From Hydrangea macrophylla (Eukaryota; Streptophyta; Magnoliopsida; Cornales; Hydrangeaceae): a stretch of 64,000 bases of DNA. Below, one piece after another: positions 10,631-21,282 of this stretch. The stretch is from assembly GCA_033977485.1 (NCBI GenBank), contig CM066997.1:73750634-73814633 (forward strand), read 5' to 3'. Position numbers and translations under genes: made by a program. Every line of letters starts with the position of its first letter. Position 1 is the first letter of the stretch. Below the pieces are notes generated by a model. It saw nothing but the letters and a program-made list of their open reading frames with translations. It made no database searches and was not told where the DNA came from.

Positions 10631-10826
10631 ATCCCTTATCACCCACAAAACCCTAACTAGATTTACAATTTATGCAAATACATTTTTATACCCTCAAATA
10701 AAATTTAATTTTGCAATGAGAAAGGGTAGGGGTGGTAATTTTGACCAGACACGGCAACCCGAAATGAAAATAAATGGATTTGGGTGACCTGTATAAAGGC
10801 ACGGGTCATAAATGAGTCGACCCATT
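10631..10826. repeat. Dispersed repeat fragment
   Basis: AT-rich stretch with the phrases GGGTAGGGGTGGTAATTTTGA and ACGGGTCATAAATGAGTCGA, which resemble a short degenerate repeat seen again at about 16,560-16,980 in the other orientation. No ORF. Confidence 0.35.
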
Positions 10827-11463
10827 TGTCATGCTTCAGAGAAGCAAAAATAGAAAAAATAAATTCCTTTTTGGTCCCGTAGGCCTGTGACTGGTGAATA
10901 ACCGCATGGTCATCTACTCAAACCAATAAAAACAATGATAGGGAGGATGCTATTCATAGAACTTTGGAAGCAATATATGCCCAAGTACCAATTATAAAGT
11001 CTAGTAAATATATTATAATAACTGACTTGGAGTCTGAGGCCTACAACAAACATTAACAGAAGTATAACAAATATACAAACTAACTATTACAAAGCGGCAC
11101 GCCTTCGTATTTAAGCCTTCAGCTCCAAGTCCGGCAAAACATCAGTCTCCCGTCCTAACTACCAGTAAAGCTCTAGACATTGGAATGTCCAGGGCATAAA
11201 CGCCATCAGTTTTGAATACAAAGCTGAGTGAGTACATCAACCACACTCCTCACCATTACAGTTCAGTATTTTAAAATGCGGTTAATCTCTTATCAGTGAC
11301 GTCACTCTCAGACATAACAGAGGTCTCATTAAACATTAAATCAATGCTAAAAGGAAACATGTAAATAAAGACAAAGATAACTATCATGGCATAATATCTC
11401 CTTATGCTTCTCAATGTCTAGCATTACCAAACCCATGCATGTAACCCATGCAACCACCCCATA

Positions 11464-11830
11464 ACTGAGTTAGCAGGCCACACCGGTCGCTTACCTGATG
11501 GTATCCTACGCCACACGATCCAATCTGTATCCTGGCACCGATACAATAATACAAATCTGTATTTATACATCAATACAATAATACCAATCTGATATCCATG
11601 CATCGATACCATATAACTAAGCTAGCAGGACACACCGGTCGCTTGCCCGGTTCTGTCCTACACCACACGATCCAATTTGTATCTAGGCATCGATACAATA
11701 ATACAAATTCGTATCCATATGTCGATATAGTAATATCAATCTAATATCCATGCATCGATACCATATAACTAAGCCAGCAGGCCACACTGGTCGCTTACCC
11801 AGTGGTGTTCTACTTCACACGATCCCTTGA
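11464..11830. repeat. 152-bp tandem repeat, about 2.4 copies
   Basis: Copies start at 11,464, 11,616 and 11,768. Each begins ACTRAGYYAGCAGG and contains the phrases CACACYGGTCGCTTRCC and CACACGATCC, followed by several CATCGATACMATA-type subrepeats. The third copy is partial. Confidence 0.85.
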
Positions 11831-12445
11831 TAGGTTACCGATCATCTACATGGTACATCCTATCTGTAAATGATGGATGCAGCACATCAGACGTCTTCTA
11901 CAATGTGTATATCCTCACTGGTCGTCTACACGGTGAGTATATATTAGAACACTAGCTGGACATAAACGTCAATGGTACACTTGACGTCCTCAATAGTGCA
12001 CATGCATCACTGGACTTCTTCAATAGTGAGAGGCGCATTAGGAGCTCCAACCATCTCACATTCACCTGGCTTGTCAGCCATTAATCCCATGGATCCAAAG
12101 TACAAATATCTCATATTCCACTTTGAAGCACAGTTCTCGATTCTCATCATATTCTTTTATCTCTTCATATCCCTATCCTATGCATGCTGACCACATGTTG
12201 TGCAATTCTCATGCTCTAGATACAGGAATTACCACATGCTCTGTATCCGGTTATTAACATATTGTCATGTTTTGTTCTACTATTTAGTTCAGCAATATTA
12301 TTGTGTAACAATTAAACAGTTCATCTTGATATGGTGTCGCATTATCTCATAAATTAACAATATCTCACATTGAAAGCATGGATCAATATTTAAACAGCTA
12401 AATAATTCATATAATAATCAACAGGAAATAAACATGTTTTGTGAG

Positions 12446-12549
12446 GTTCGATCGATTGAGGTCCTTTCAATCAATTGAAGTCAAACTAAGTTCGTTCGAT
12501 TGCTTGAGAAATAGTAAGTTCGATCGATCGAAACCCTTTCGATCGATCA
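12446..12549. repeat. Palindromic GATCGATC motif cluster in unidentified LTR
   Basis: Units TTCGATCGATTGA, TCAATCAATTGAA, TTCGTTCGATTGCTTGA, TTCGATCGATCGAAA and TTTCGATCGATCA in about 100 bp. It lies in a non-Athila repeat at a place corresponding to a CGCTCGCGCGA-type cluster in the related solo LTR. Confidence 0.8.
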
Positions 12550-12837
12550 TCTTCTTCCCATAACTGGGTTGAGACGAACAGGGGTCTTGGGATCACTATG
12601 TACACATCTAAACATACCACAAGCATCCTAAAATCATCCCTTCATTGAGATAATGAACTCACCTCACTCTGGTGGTGCGGTGGTGGGGTTCCGAGCTCGG
12701 TTGGCGGTGGTTATGGTGACGATGAGCTTTCTCTCTCTTTTTTGCTTATCTGTCTCTTCTCTGGTCTCTCCCTGTCTTCTGCTTCCTCTTTTTCTTATCC
12801 TCTTATCCTCTCTTCTTCTAACCCAAGAGTGTATATA

Positions 12838-12924
12838 TGCATAACACACACACATGTAGTTATATTATATATATATACCACAACATACACACGCACTCAC
12901 ACAAACTCTCTCTAATCTCTAAAT
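12838..12924. repeat. CA/TA microsatellites and CT-rich stretch
   Basis: Short runs of CA, TA and CT dinucleotides directly left of the Tat-A LTR. No gene. Confidence 0.7.
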
Positions 12925-15900
12925 TGTCAAACACCCCATTTTGTCGGCTATCAGATTTAGGAGACCCATAGCTTGGTGGTTCACAATGATCAAAAACGAT
13001 TCAAAAAGGACTCTTAGAAGTTAATTCTGTCTCTCAAAATGCTCAAAATAACCAAAATACCCCTAAAAGCCCAAACACTCCCAGATTTAGACCGAAAGTT
13101 CTGGAAACATGCTACGTCATAAAAAAAAGTACTAAAAATGAATTTTGAAGCAAAATTCAATGAAATCGTTAGCTCTTAGAGACCCCCGAAAGTTCTCAGA
13201 AAGTCCACGTTGATCGGTTTGACCCAAGTTTGACTATGTTTGACCCAAGTTTGACCAAAATCGTCCAAATTCGCTGAAAAGTTCCAAGATCATTCTAGAT
13301 CATGTGGGAAGTACTAAAACAAGTTTTATAAGAAAATTGGACAAAAACGCCAGCTCCCAGGAGCTCCCAGAGGTTCCCAGAACTTCCTGGAGGTCCTTGG
13401 TTTGACTAGTTTGACCAAAAGTTGACTTTAAAACTAGAGCACCGTATCATTTTTTAAACATTTTTCATGGATACTAGAGGTCAATAGATTTCCAACGGTA
13501 TATCACACATAATTCCTGGATTTAAAACAAATTTATTATGAATTTCTGAAGGTGAAAAAGGCGATCAAATCGGCTTTTATCGGGAATACCGCAAAACTTT
13601 TCAAAGTGACCTATCTCCAAACTATATTTTATGGAAATTAGACTCCATTACCTTTCCAACGGTATATCACAAGCTCAATTTAGAGTTTGTATGCATTTTC
13701 TGTGAATTTCGGACGAAAAGGGCCTTTTCGCGAATACCGGAACCTCTGGGGGCCTAAACGTAAATTTTTGGGCGTCTGAGGAGCAGTGCCGCGGCGGCAC
13801 TGGACCACTGTTGTGGCGACACATGGCCAGTAATGCAGCGGTACTCAACCCCACAGAGTCCATTTTTGTAATTTATTTTGGGGGTCCAAATTGAATAATT
13901 AAAGACCAAAATGATGTAGTTTTATGTTCACAGATGTTTGGGACCAATTGGAGCACTTTCTAAATCCCAAAACCTCTCCAAATTGGCCTATATAAATCCC
14001 CCTTTGCTCTTCATTTTAGGGGGTCCAAGTGCAAAGTTCATAGAAGTTGTAGAGAGAAAGAGAGATAGGATAGGTTTAGAACAAGGAAAGGGATCTTCTC
14101 CCACTGATTTTCTTTAAGAAAGTGAGTTTCAATTCTGTTTTATTCCTTTACCCCTCTTATATTTCACATTCAAGTCTTTCCCAACCACCATTCTTGAGCA
14201 TTCTTGAGTTAGGAAGCTACTTCCATATCCAAATGTCAATATCTATGAGTGAAACACCAAGCTACAAGTCCAAAATCACATTGATTATCATCTATTGATT
14301 GTGATTTACTTGCTTGTTTATATATATGTTCATATCTTCTTCTCCCATTTCTTCTTGATTTTTCTTTGATTACTTACTAGTTCATCATCATCTAAGCGAT
14401 GACATGAAGTTTGAGGTGAGTGAATCCTTATGGATAGTAGCTCTTGACCTCAAAAACATGTTTGATAGATGATGATTCCAACTTCAATACTTCCAAAGTA
14501 TTCTTGAAGTTATGCTCAAATGGAAACAATGCTCTCCAACAATCTTGGATGTTCTTGGCATGAGTTCAATATTGATATTTCAAGTGGTCATAATCTCCAT
14601 TTAAGTGTTGAAAGTATACTCTCAAAACCTCTATTTAAAAACCCCTCTCAAACCCCTCATTTTGATTTCAAAGAATAAAACCATAGTTCTTCCCAAAACC
14701 TTCAAAACAGTGAACAATCTGAGTTCAAAGATTTCTCTAGGACTCAATACTCAAAGTATTAACATGAGACCACTTGTAAAGCCTTCTTAACTCATTAGAG
14801 AACATCCACGAGTTTTAGTTTGACTTGGAAACACTTGAAAGGAGTCCATTTGGACCCAAACATTCCTTCCAGACATTCTGTTTTTGATGTCATAGCAGCT
14901 TGGTTGACTTTCAACTTATTTTACAGAAAACATTTCCAAAAGGAGTGGTCCCAACTTATTTTTTCCTTGAACTTCAGTGTCTTAGGGAGCGTTCTGTATA
15001 ATATGAGCCTCTAGATGTTTTGTTTTCATTTTCTAATATTTTTTGACATTTCAATCGATAGTACGGACTCTGTTTCTGAGTAACCTCTATTGTTTATATG
15101 ATTTCTCTCAATCTGTAATAGTTATTGAGGATTGGCTTTTTGATTTGTGTTTTAGACACAATAAGGATGATCTCCATAAAACATCATGCATTGAAAACAT
15201 TTCAAACCCTACTTTTCAATTTCCACAAATCAAGTCACTATTCTGTCCACTATTCACAGCAAGCATACTTTTACTTTCATTCTTTGATTTGATACTTTCA
15301 TACACTCTAAATTAGCTCATATCTTAGGAAGTAGTTCATAATACATTTTTACATATTCTATGATGATTTCCTTCATGCATTCATGCATATTTTAGACTTC
15401 TAAGTCACTTTAGAATGTCCATGTACACAAACACACTATAACCTTTGTACATTCTAAGACCATGCATTGCATCCATGCAAGATTTGGGGATTTTGTGACT
15501 CCTAATCTAAGAAGATTACAAGGAATGAACTTGATCACACATTCATGTTTTCCACCGATTAATTCTTCCTTTCTCATCCGTCCCGGGGATTGAGAGGTCT
15601 TCTTTTCTCAAAGATTAACATGCATCATTCTAGCTTGCTAAGTACATTTTGATCTCTTTCATTATTTATTTCAAGAACAATTCATGTACCCTTTTAGATT
15701 AGAAAAACTTGATTACTTGATATGTGATTAGACAATTTTTCCTAGGTTTGTTTGTATGATCTTTCACATTACATTGAGTGATATTTGGCCTAGATCTTAT
15801 GAATGGTATCTTATCTTTTGATCTTCCATTTCAAGATTCTTGTGTGATGTGATATACCTATTATAGTATTATTCGTCAAACCAAACATAGTATAAGATGA

Positions 15901-16208
15901 TTATTAGGATGCTAATTGAGGCCTGTCGAAAGACGGGGCGAGTTGAGGGTGTTTTAGACGTGACAAAGGCTCCTTCCTCTCTCGTACCAAAACCCCTAGC
16001 CAAGTTCTTTGGTTATGAAAGGCCAGTGCCCTTTATCCGTTTGGGTGAGTCAAATTAGGTTTCTTGGTTTGTCAAAGACCAAGTGGTGACTCTGTATCTG
16101 TTTTCAAAAGACCCTTTTTTCAAATCAATTTCAAAACAAAGGAAAATCAATTTCGAAACCCCGGGAACAAGAAGTCGAGGGTGGGCTCGCGGAGGCCGCG
16201 TGTCCACA
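12925..16208 (+). mobile_element. Tat family-A LTR (solo or 3' LTR)
   Basis: 3,284 bp from TGTCAAACACCCCATTTTGT to GTGTCCACA. It aligns with the plus-strand Tat-A LTR that starts at 26,881, and with the minus-strand copy at 24,057-21,283. It holds a GC-rich near-palindrome cluster (13,785-13,845), a TATA box TATATAAA at 13,989-13,996 and the GAGGCCTGTCGAAAG...GTGTTTTAG block near the 3' end. No polypurine tract precedes it and no primer site follows, and no 5-bp target duplication is evident, so a solo LTR with decayed or recombined flanks is most likely. Confidence 0.82.
13989..13996 (+). promoter_or_regulatory. TATA box of Tat-A LTR
   Basis: TATATAAA following TTGGCC, about 1.06 kb into the LTR. 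The same context (GGCCTATAAA or GGCCTATATAAA) occurs at 27,963, 55,413 and, on the minus strand, at 23,006-22,999. Confidence 0.65.
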
Positions 16209-16300
16209 TCCACACACACACACGAACTAACATATATATAGGGAGGGAAAGAGGTGCATGCGACAACTTTTATGCGAACTGGGGAATACAGGTCATAACA
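16209..16300. mobile_element. Probable right remnant of the unidentified LTR
   Basis: Sequence between the Tat-A LTR end and GGTCATAACA. Weak similarity to the end of the 30,525 solo LTR (GGTTGTTACA). Low confidence because the match is short. Confidence 0.3.
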
Positions 16301-16302
16301 CT

Positions 16303-16491
16303 TTTGATTGATCGAAGTGAGTTCGATCGATTGAGAATAGGTCGGTCAGGTTTAATCGATTGAAAAAAGTTCAATCGCTTTGAGATAGGGTCCACGTCAC
16401 AAAATCAGGTCGACAGTGTTTCGATCGATTGAAGCAAGTTCAATCGCTTGAGAAATCAAAAGTTTAAGCGATCGAGTCTTCAATCAATTCA
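16303..16491. repeat. Palindromic GATCGATC motif cluster outside Athila
   Basis: Eight or more units such as TTGATTGATCGAA, TTCGATCGATTGA, TTTAATCGATTGAA, TTCAATCGCTTGA and TTTAAGCGATCGA. It is not within any recognised Athila sequence in this window. Confidence 0.75.
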
Positions 16492-16980
16492 GAAAGGTTC
16501 TTCACCAACGGTTCACACAAGCATATTGGGTATTATTTATATAACCATGTATCAAAAAATACAGGGTATTATACCATTTGACACAATTAATAAACGGATT
16601 ATGTCACACTTTAAGTGGGTCAACCAGTCTAATCCGTTTGACCCGATTAAGTGCAGTTGGGGCATTTTTTTTTAGTTCTAAAAATAATTTTAATAATCTA
16701 GAAATCAAAAATACAAATATTAAAATTAAAAATATAAAAAATCTTTACTTAAAAAAAAGAATAAAAAAATTATATAAAAAAAACTAACCGAACCGAACCG
16801 TACGGATGACACCCCTACACAGGTTAGACGGGTGACTCGTGCATGACCTGATACGATTATGACACATTAAGAATGACACGATTATGACCCGACACGATTG
16901 TGACCCAACACGATTGTGACCAGACACAATTATGACCCGACACGACCCGATTTCCACACCTAAGAAAGGGTTTGGGTTCA
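16492..16980. repeat. Degenerate dispersed repeat with 17-bp tandem units
   Basis: It contains TGGGTCAACCAGTCTAATCC, an A-rich stretch (16,680-16,785) and, at about 16,847-16,953, five or so tandem units of the form GACACGATTGTGACCC. The type is common in plant genomes. No coding capacity seen. Confidence 0.5.
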
Positions 16981-17649
16981 ACTTTTCATAACACTAAGAA
17001 GTGTATCTTTCAATTTCTTCCAATTTCAAAGTCTACAATTTATTCAAGCATATCTTCAAATTCTTCAACTTCACAATTTAAACTAGATTTGTAGCCTGTG
17101 CGTTGCATAGGAGTGTTGCTATAATTCAAACATTTGATTGATGCAACTCTACAAAATCGTTAAATCTAAGAGCATGTTTTATAAAACTGAACATTAACTA
17201 TTGAAAACGAAGTGCTGAATTTTAAGTATTAAAAATTTTAAGCTATTGAATTTGCAATATTGATTATAGCATTTCATATACTAAAATAGATTGCATTCAA
17301 TAATTATTTTCGATTGGATTCATTAAAACAAAAGTCGTGAAAGGGAAAAGGGAAAAGTCAAGCAAAATTAATTAAAGAATTAAGATATGGTTAAAGTGAA
17401 GTACAAATAACTTGTTTTTTAGCTAGGACTCTCACACTTGTATGCAATTAGCAAAAAATTGTGAGTTTCAAAAGAAAGAAAAGGTTGTTAAAATGACATA
17501 AAATAAATTATATAAAATACGATTTAAAAAGTATAAGGTTACACTTTGATTTAATGCTATTATATATCTATGTATAAAAAGTATGACAAATTACAGAGCG
17601 GACTCAAAGGGACAAGGATATAGTATATACATATACATATATATGACAA
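16981..17649. other. AT-rich unassigned DNA
   Basis: No conserved ORF, LTR match or clear repeat apart from a stray copy of GCGGACTCAAAGGGAC near 17,598, which is half of the foldback element to the right. Confidence 0.4.
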
Positions 17650-17755
17650 GGATCAAGTGCGGACTCAAAGGGACGGATCAAGGGACGGACCACTTTTAGC
17701 GACGAAAAATTTTGTTGCTAAAAGCGGTCCATCCCTTTGAGTTCGCTTAAGATCC
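17650..17755. mobile_element. 106-bp foldback (MITE-like) element
   Basis: The left arm begins GGATCAAGTGCGGACTCAAA and the right arm, reversed and complemented, begins GGATCTTAAGCGAACTCAAA. The centre pairs CTTTTAGC with GCTAAAAG around an AAAATTTT loop. A second partial left arm lies about 52 bp upstream. This is consistent with a small non-autonomous DNA element. No target duplication could be confirmed. Confidence 0.6.
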
Positions 17756-17997
17756 AAACTGTACATACACACACATACACACACACACACACACATATTT
17801 ATATATGATTTATTGAGTTTTTTTTTTTTTTTTCACTTTTTAGTTTCTCCTATTTATGGAATAAATGCGACGGACATGATAGGCCAAAAGAAATGCACTG
17901 AATATTATCCACTTATAGCATGCTTAACACAGATCTCTAGGAGATTACCAATCAATGCCTCTAATTTTGACTTATCCCCACTCTCTTTGAATTTTTT
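17756..17997. repeat. CA microsatellite, T-run and unassigned DNA
   Basis: A CA dinucleotide run at 17,762-17,796 and a T run at 17,818-17,833. The rest is unassigned. Confidence 0.6.
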
Positions 17998-18330
17998 TTG
18001 GTTAATTACACTTTACCCTCCTATGGTTTGACTCGGTGACACTTTACTCCCTTGTGATTTAAAAGTGATCACTAAACCCCACTGTGCTTTCGGGTAAAGT
18101 GTTCTAGTTATAGAATTTAATGGAGAGTGTTAAAGTCTCTAAAATTAGTGACCACTTTACCCCCTTTGGTTTGGTTTGGTTCGATGACACTTTATCCCCC
18201 CTTTGGTTTGGTTCGATGACACTTTATCCTCCTATGATTTGACCCGATGACACTTCACCCCTTGTGCGTTCGGGATAAAGTGTCAACTTAACACTCTCCA
18301 TTAAAGGAAAAACACTCTCCTTTACCCTGG
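17998..18330. repeat. Short repeat block with GACACTTTA(T/C)CC units
   Basis: Repeated phrases of the type GGTTTGRYTCGRTGACACTT occur four or five times, and an internal inverted pair (TTAATGGAGAGTGTT and AACACTCTCCATTAA) spans most of it. Non-coding dispersed repeat, directly left of the pararetrovirus fragment. Confidence 0.55.
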
Positions 18331-21282
18331 ACTTCTCTAAGAGATATTGAGAAAAGTTTAGATAAATACAAACACATTCATATAGGATGTATGCAAGTTG
18401 CTTTTAGATGTCTTACTCTGATAGGCTTAAATGCTACTAGTCTTGCATACTTAAGAGATGCTAGATGTACTGACTTTGTACCATCTCTTATGGGAATTAT
18501 ACAAACTAGTTTGTGTCATGGTCTAGTTTATTTTGATGTTTATCCTAACCTGACACTTTCTTTACATGATAAAAACCTGTTTGAAGCGACTACTTTAAGA
18601 TTCAAACACAAGAGTATAATTATTTACCTAGTACAAGTACTGTTAATACTACATACAGGATTTATTACAAAGTTATGAACACTTTGTGTCCTAATGCAGT
18701 AATAAGATGTGAACTAGGGAAAACTGTAGCAATTGATAGTAACTGTCTCACTACTAATATTGCTACACCCGATTGATTAAATGGGATGAAATAAATTTCC
18801 CTACGGAATGGACTTTACCTAATGCAATTCCTCCTGCACCAGTCCTTCCTTCACAATTAGATCAAATCACCCAATCTATGGACGGTGATATTGAAATATA
18901 TTTTACTCCTACTCAATTTAGTAAACTTTCATTGAATAGAAATAATTCTTCAAGGAAATTTTATACTGCTCCTTCTAAAAGACCATATACAATGTTTTAT
19001 CTTTCTTCTTCAAAACACTCTTGTCTGATCAACCCAGACCTCACTTGTCTGATCAACCCAGACCTCACTTGGATCTAGAACATCTCCAAACAATGGAGAA
19101 AGAAAATTTTTTAAAAGGCTTTTTTACTTCGGATCAACAAATTCCTCAGGAAATATATGGTCCAGAAACAAGCAATGAGGAAAAAGATAAAGGAGATCCC
19201 TTTAGTCCCTCTTACCCTCATTTTGATAATAATTCTGTGTATGTTTAATGGATTTTAGTCCTGGATCCTTTTTAAAAATTATTATGAATAAAGATTTCTT
19301 GTCAAAGAAAAACAAAGATTTTAGACAAGAGTAATTCAAAATTTTTAATGAAGAAGTATTAAAGATTTGTATTATAAAGATTTAAATGAAAAACAAACTA
19401 TAATATGGTTTGTTTATGAGTTTACTAAATGGTTTTCAACACAACAAGTTTTGAATACCATAAATGTAATCAGATGGAGACTACATGGGGATAAAAGCTT
19501 CTTTAAAAGTCTACATCCTCCTCCGATGCATATAAATTTCAATTCTAATGATAAAGAGCTTGAGGCAGTTGCATACATCAGCAAGCCCAAAGCTTCTAGT
19601 GAAATTATTACTAATGGTCATCTGGCTCATCAGAATAATTGGACAAATCGTTCCACTGAATCTATAGAAGACCAATAACTATAATTGAAAATAAATTGGA
19701 AAGCCAAGAGAAGGAACTAAAAAATCTTAAACCTTCTATCAAAGTTGAAGCTAGTACTTCATCTAGTACTTCATCCTTTGAGGCTATTACTTTTAAACCT
19801 CCTCGTAAAGCTGAAAATTTCAAAACACAAACTAAAAAGGAAGAAGAATACATTTTAGATCTTCTAACTGAAAGGATAAAATCTGTCTCATTAAATGTTC
19901 TATCTCAAAATGATTCAATTGGCTCAAATATTGAAGATGGTAATGAAGACGAGGATATTCAAAATAAAGAATTTCAAATTTTTCAGGCTGAACAAAGTTT
20001 CAAACCTTTCAAAGCTCAGCCTCAAGTTAATAAATTAACATATGAAAGCATACCATTTTATTATCCTAAACCTACTCCACAAGATCTCCTTTATGAAGAA
20101 AGTGCTTAGAGACTCCAAACTTCTTATAGTGGTAAGGAGATGTGTGAGTGGAATATAGATGGATTTTCTGAGTATCAAATTTTTGAGTTAATTCACAAGA
20201 TGCTCATGTGGTCCTCTATGAGTAAACATTGTGGTAACACTGAAAAAGATACTGCAATAATTTTAACAAATGGCTTTTCTGGAAGTCTAAAAGGCTTACG
20301 AGATAATGTCCTGACTAGTCAACAAAAAAATTGAAATTTTTTATAAAGTTAAAGTAGAAACAGTAGATGGACGACCTACTATGGTCCCAGGTGTTGTTAT
20401 TACTTTAGTTCAGACCATTATTTCTCATTTTATTGGAACTTCTCCTCAAAGGTCTGAAAGAAGTCGAGAACTTCTAATGAAGCTTAGATGCCCATCTTTG
20501 ACTCGGTTCAGATGGTGTAAAGATGTTTTTATTTGCAAAATTATGCAAAGAGTAGATGCAAATAATGAATACTAAAAAGCTCATTTTATTGATTGTCTTC
20601 CACATCTATTTGCTGAAAAGGTCAGACAAAATCTTCGTGATCAGTATGATGGAAATAACATCCCTTATGCTAGTCTAAACTATGGACAGATCATAAGTGT
20701 CTGCACCCAAGTTGGATTAAGTATTTTTAATAATATGAAATTACAATACCGAATGAAAAAGCAGAATCTCACTGGTAAACAAGAACTGGGAGATTTCTGT
20801 AGACAATATGGTTATGACATGCCCTCTTCTAGTGTTCCCAAAAAGAAAAGTAAAAGAAAGGGCACCAGTAATAATAAAAATGTTACGAGAAGGACTTCAC
20901 CATCTTCTAATCCTAAAAATAAACCACCTCCAAAAAGGAACCCTACTAGAAAAAGACCTACGAAAGGTGCTAGTGTTAAAGAAAGCAGGGTTTGTTGGAA
21001 ATGTGGAAAAGTAGGGCACCTGGCCAACAAATGCACTACTAAAAAGTAACTTGCAAAAATTACAGATTGATGAAGGCCTCAAGGCTCAACTCTATAATAT
21101 TTTACTTAATACTTGTCCAAAAAATTCTAAAGTAGAAGATTATTCTTCACAAAAAGAACAAAATACTAGCAGTCCTAAACCCTGTGGATGCTCAGATTCT
21201 AATTTTTGGAAAGCTATCGCTACCATGAATGGATTATTATTGACACGCGGAATTGGTTTTCCTTTTAGTTTTGTAACTGATA
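18331..21282 (+). pseudogene. Endogenous caulimovirid (plant pararetrovirus) fragment: movement protein to capsid
   Basis: Plus-strand remnants in several frames carry, in order, a 30K-type movement-protein core (about 18,340-18,900), a linker, capsid-protein core segments (about 19,370-20,700) and a basic C-terminal capsid region with a CX2CX4HX4C zinc knuckle (about 20,985-21,035). The gene order and sequence type fit a caulimovirid of the petuvirus/florendovirus kind. The reading frame is broken by many stops and shifts and by a 24-bp duplication. Protease, reverse transcriptase and RNase H are absent: homology stops at 21,282 where a Tat-A LTR begins. This is an old, non-functional genomic copy. 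Genus is inferred, not proven. Confidence 0.8.
19021..19068 (+). repeat. 24-bp tandem duplication in the pararetrovirus fragment
   Basis: Two identical adjacent 24-bp copies starting TTGTCTGATC. The length is a multiple of three, so it does not itself shift the frame. It lies in the linker after the movement-protein region. Confidence 0.9.

Larger units (their letters stand above)
10827..12924. mobile_element. LTR-like sequence, family related to the 30,525 solo LTR (left part)
   Basis: It starts TGTCATGCTTCAGAGAAGCA, which aligns with TGTCACGCCCTGACGTAGCA at 30,525. Further matching blocks follow in the same order: CCTTTTTGGTCCCGTAGG, GTCC.GG..CA..CGCC.TCAG then GTGAGTA, a tandem-repeat region and a palindrome cluster. 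The family is not identified. It is interrupted at 12,924 by the Tat-A LTR and probably resumes at 16,209, ending GGTCATAACA near 16,300. No clear target duplication is visible. Confidence 0.45.

Noticed and set aside
12653..12844. 63-residue hydrophobic ORF
   Set aside because: Overlaps a CT-rich low-complexity stretch with an antisense ORF of equal length; no homologue or conserved frame.
14605..15315. Small plus-strand ORFs inside the Tat-A LTR
   Set aside because: The same LTR segment at 28,560-29,270 has different stops and shifts; no frame is conserved.
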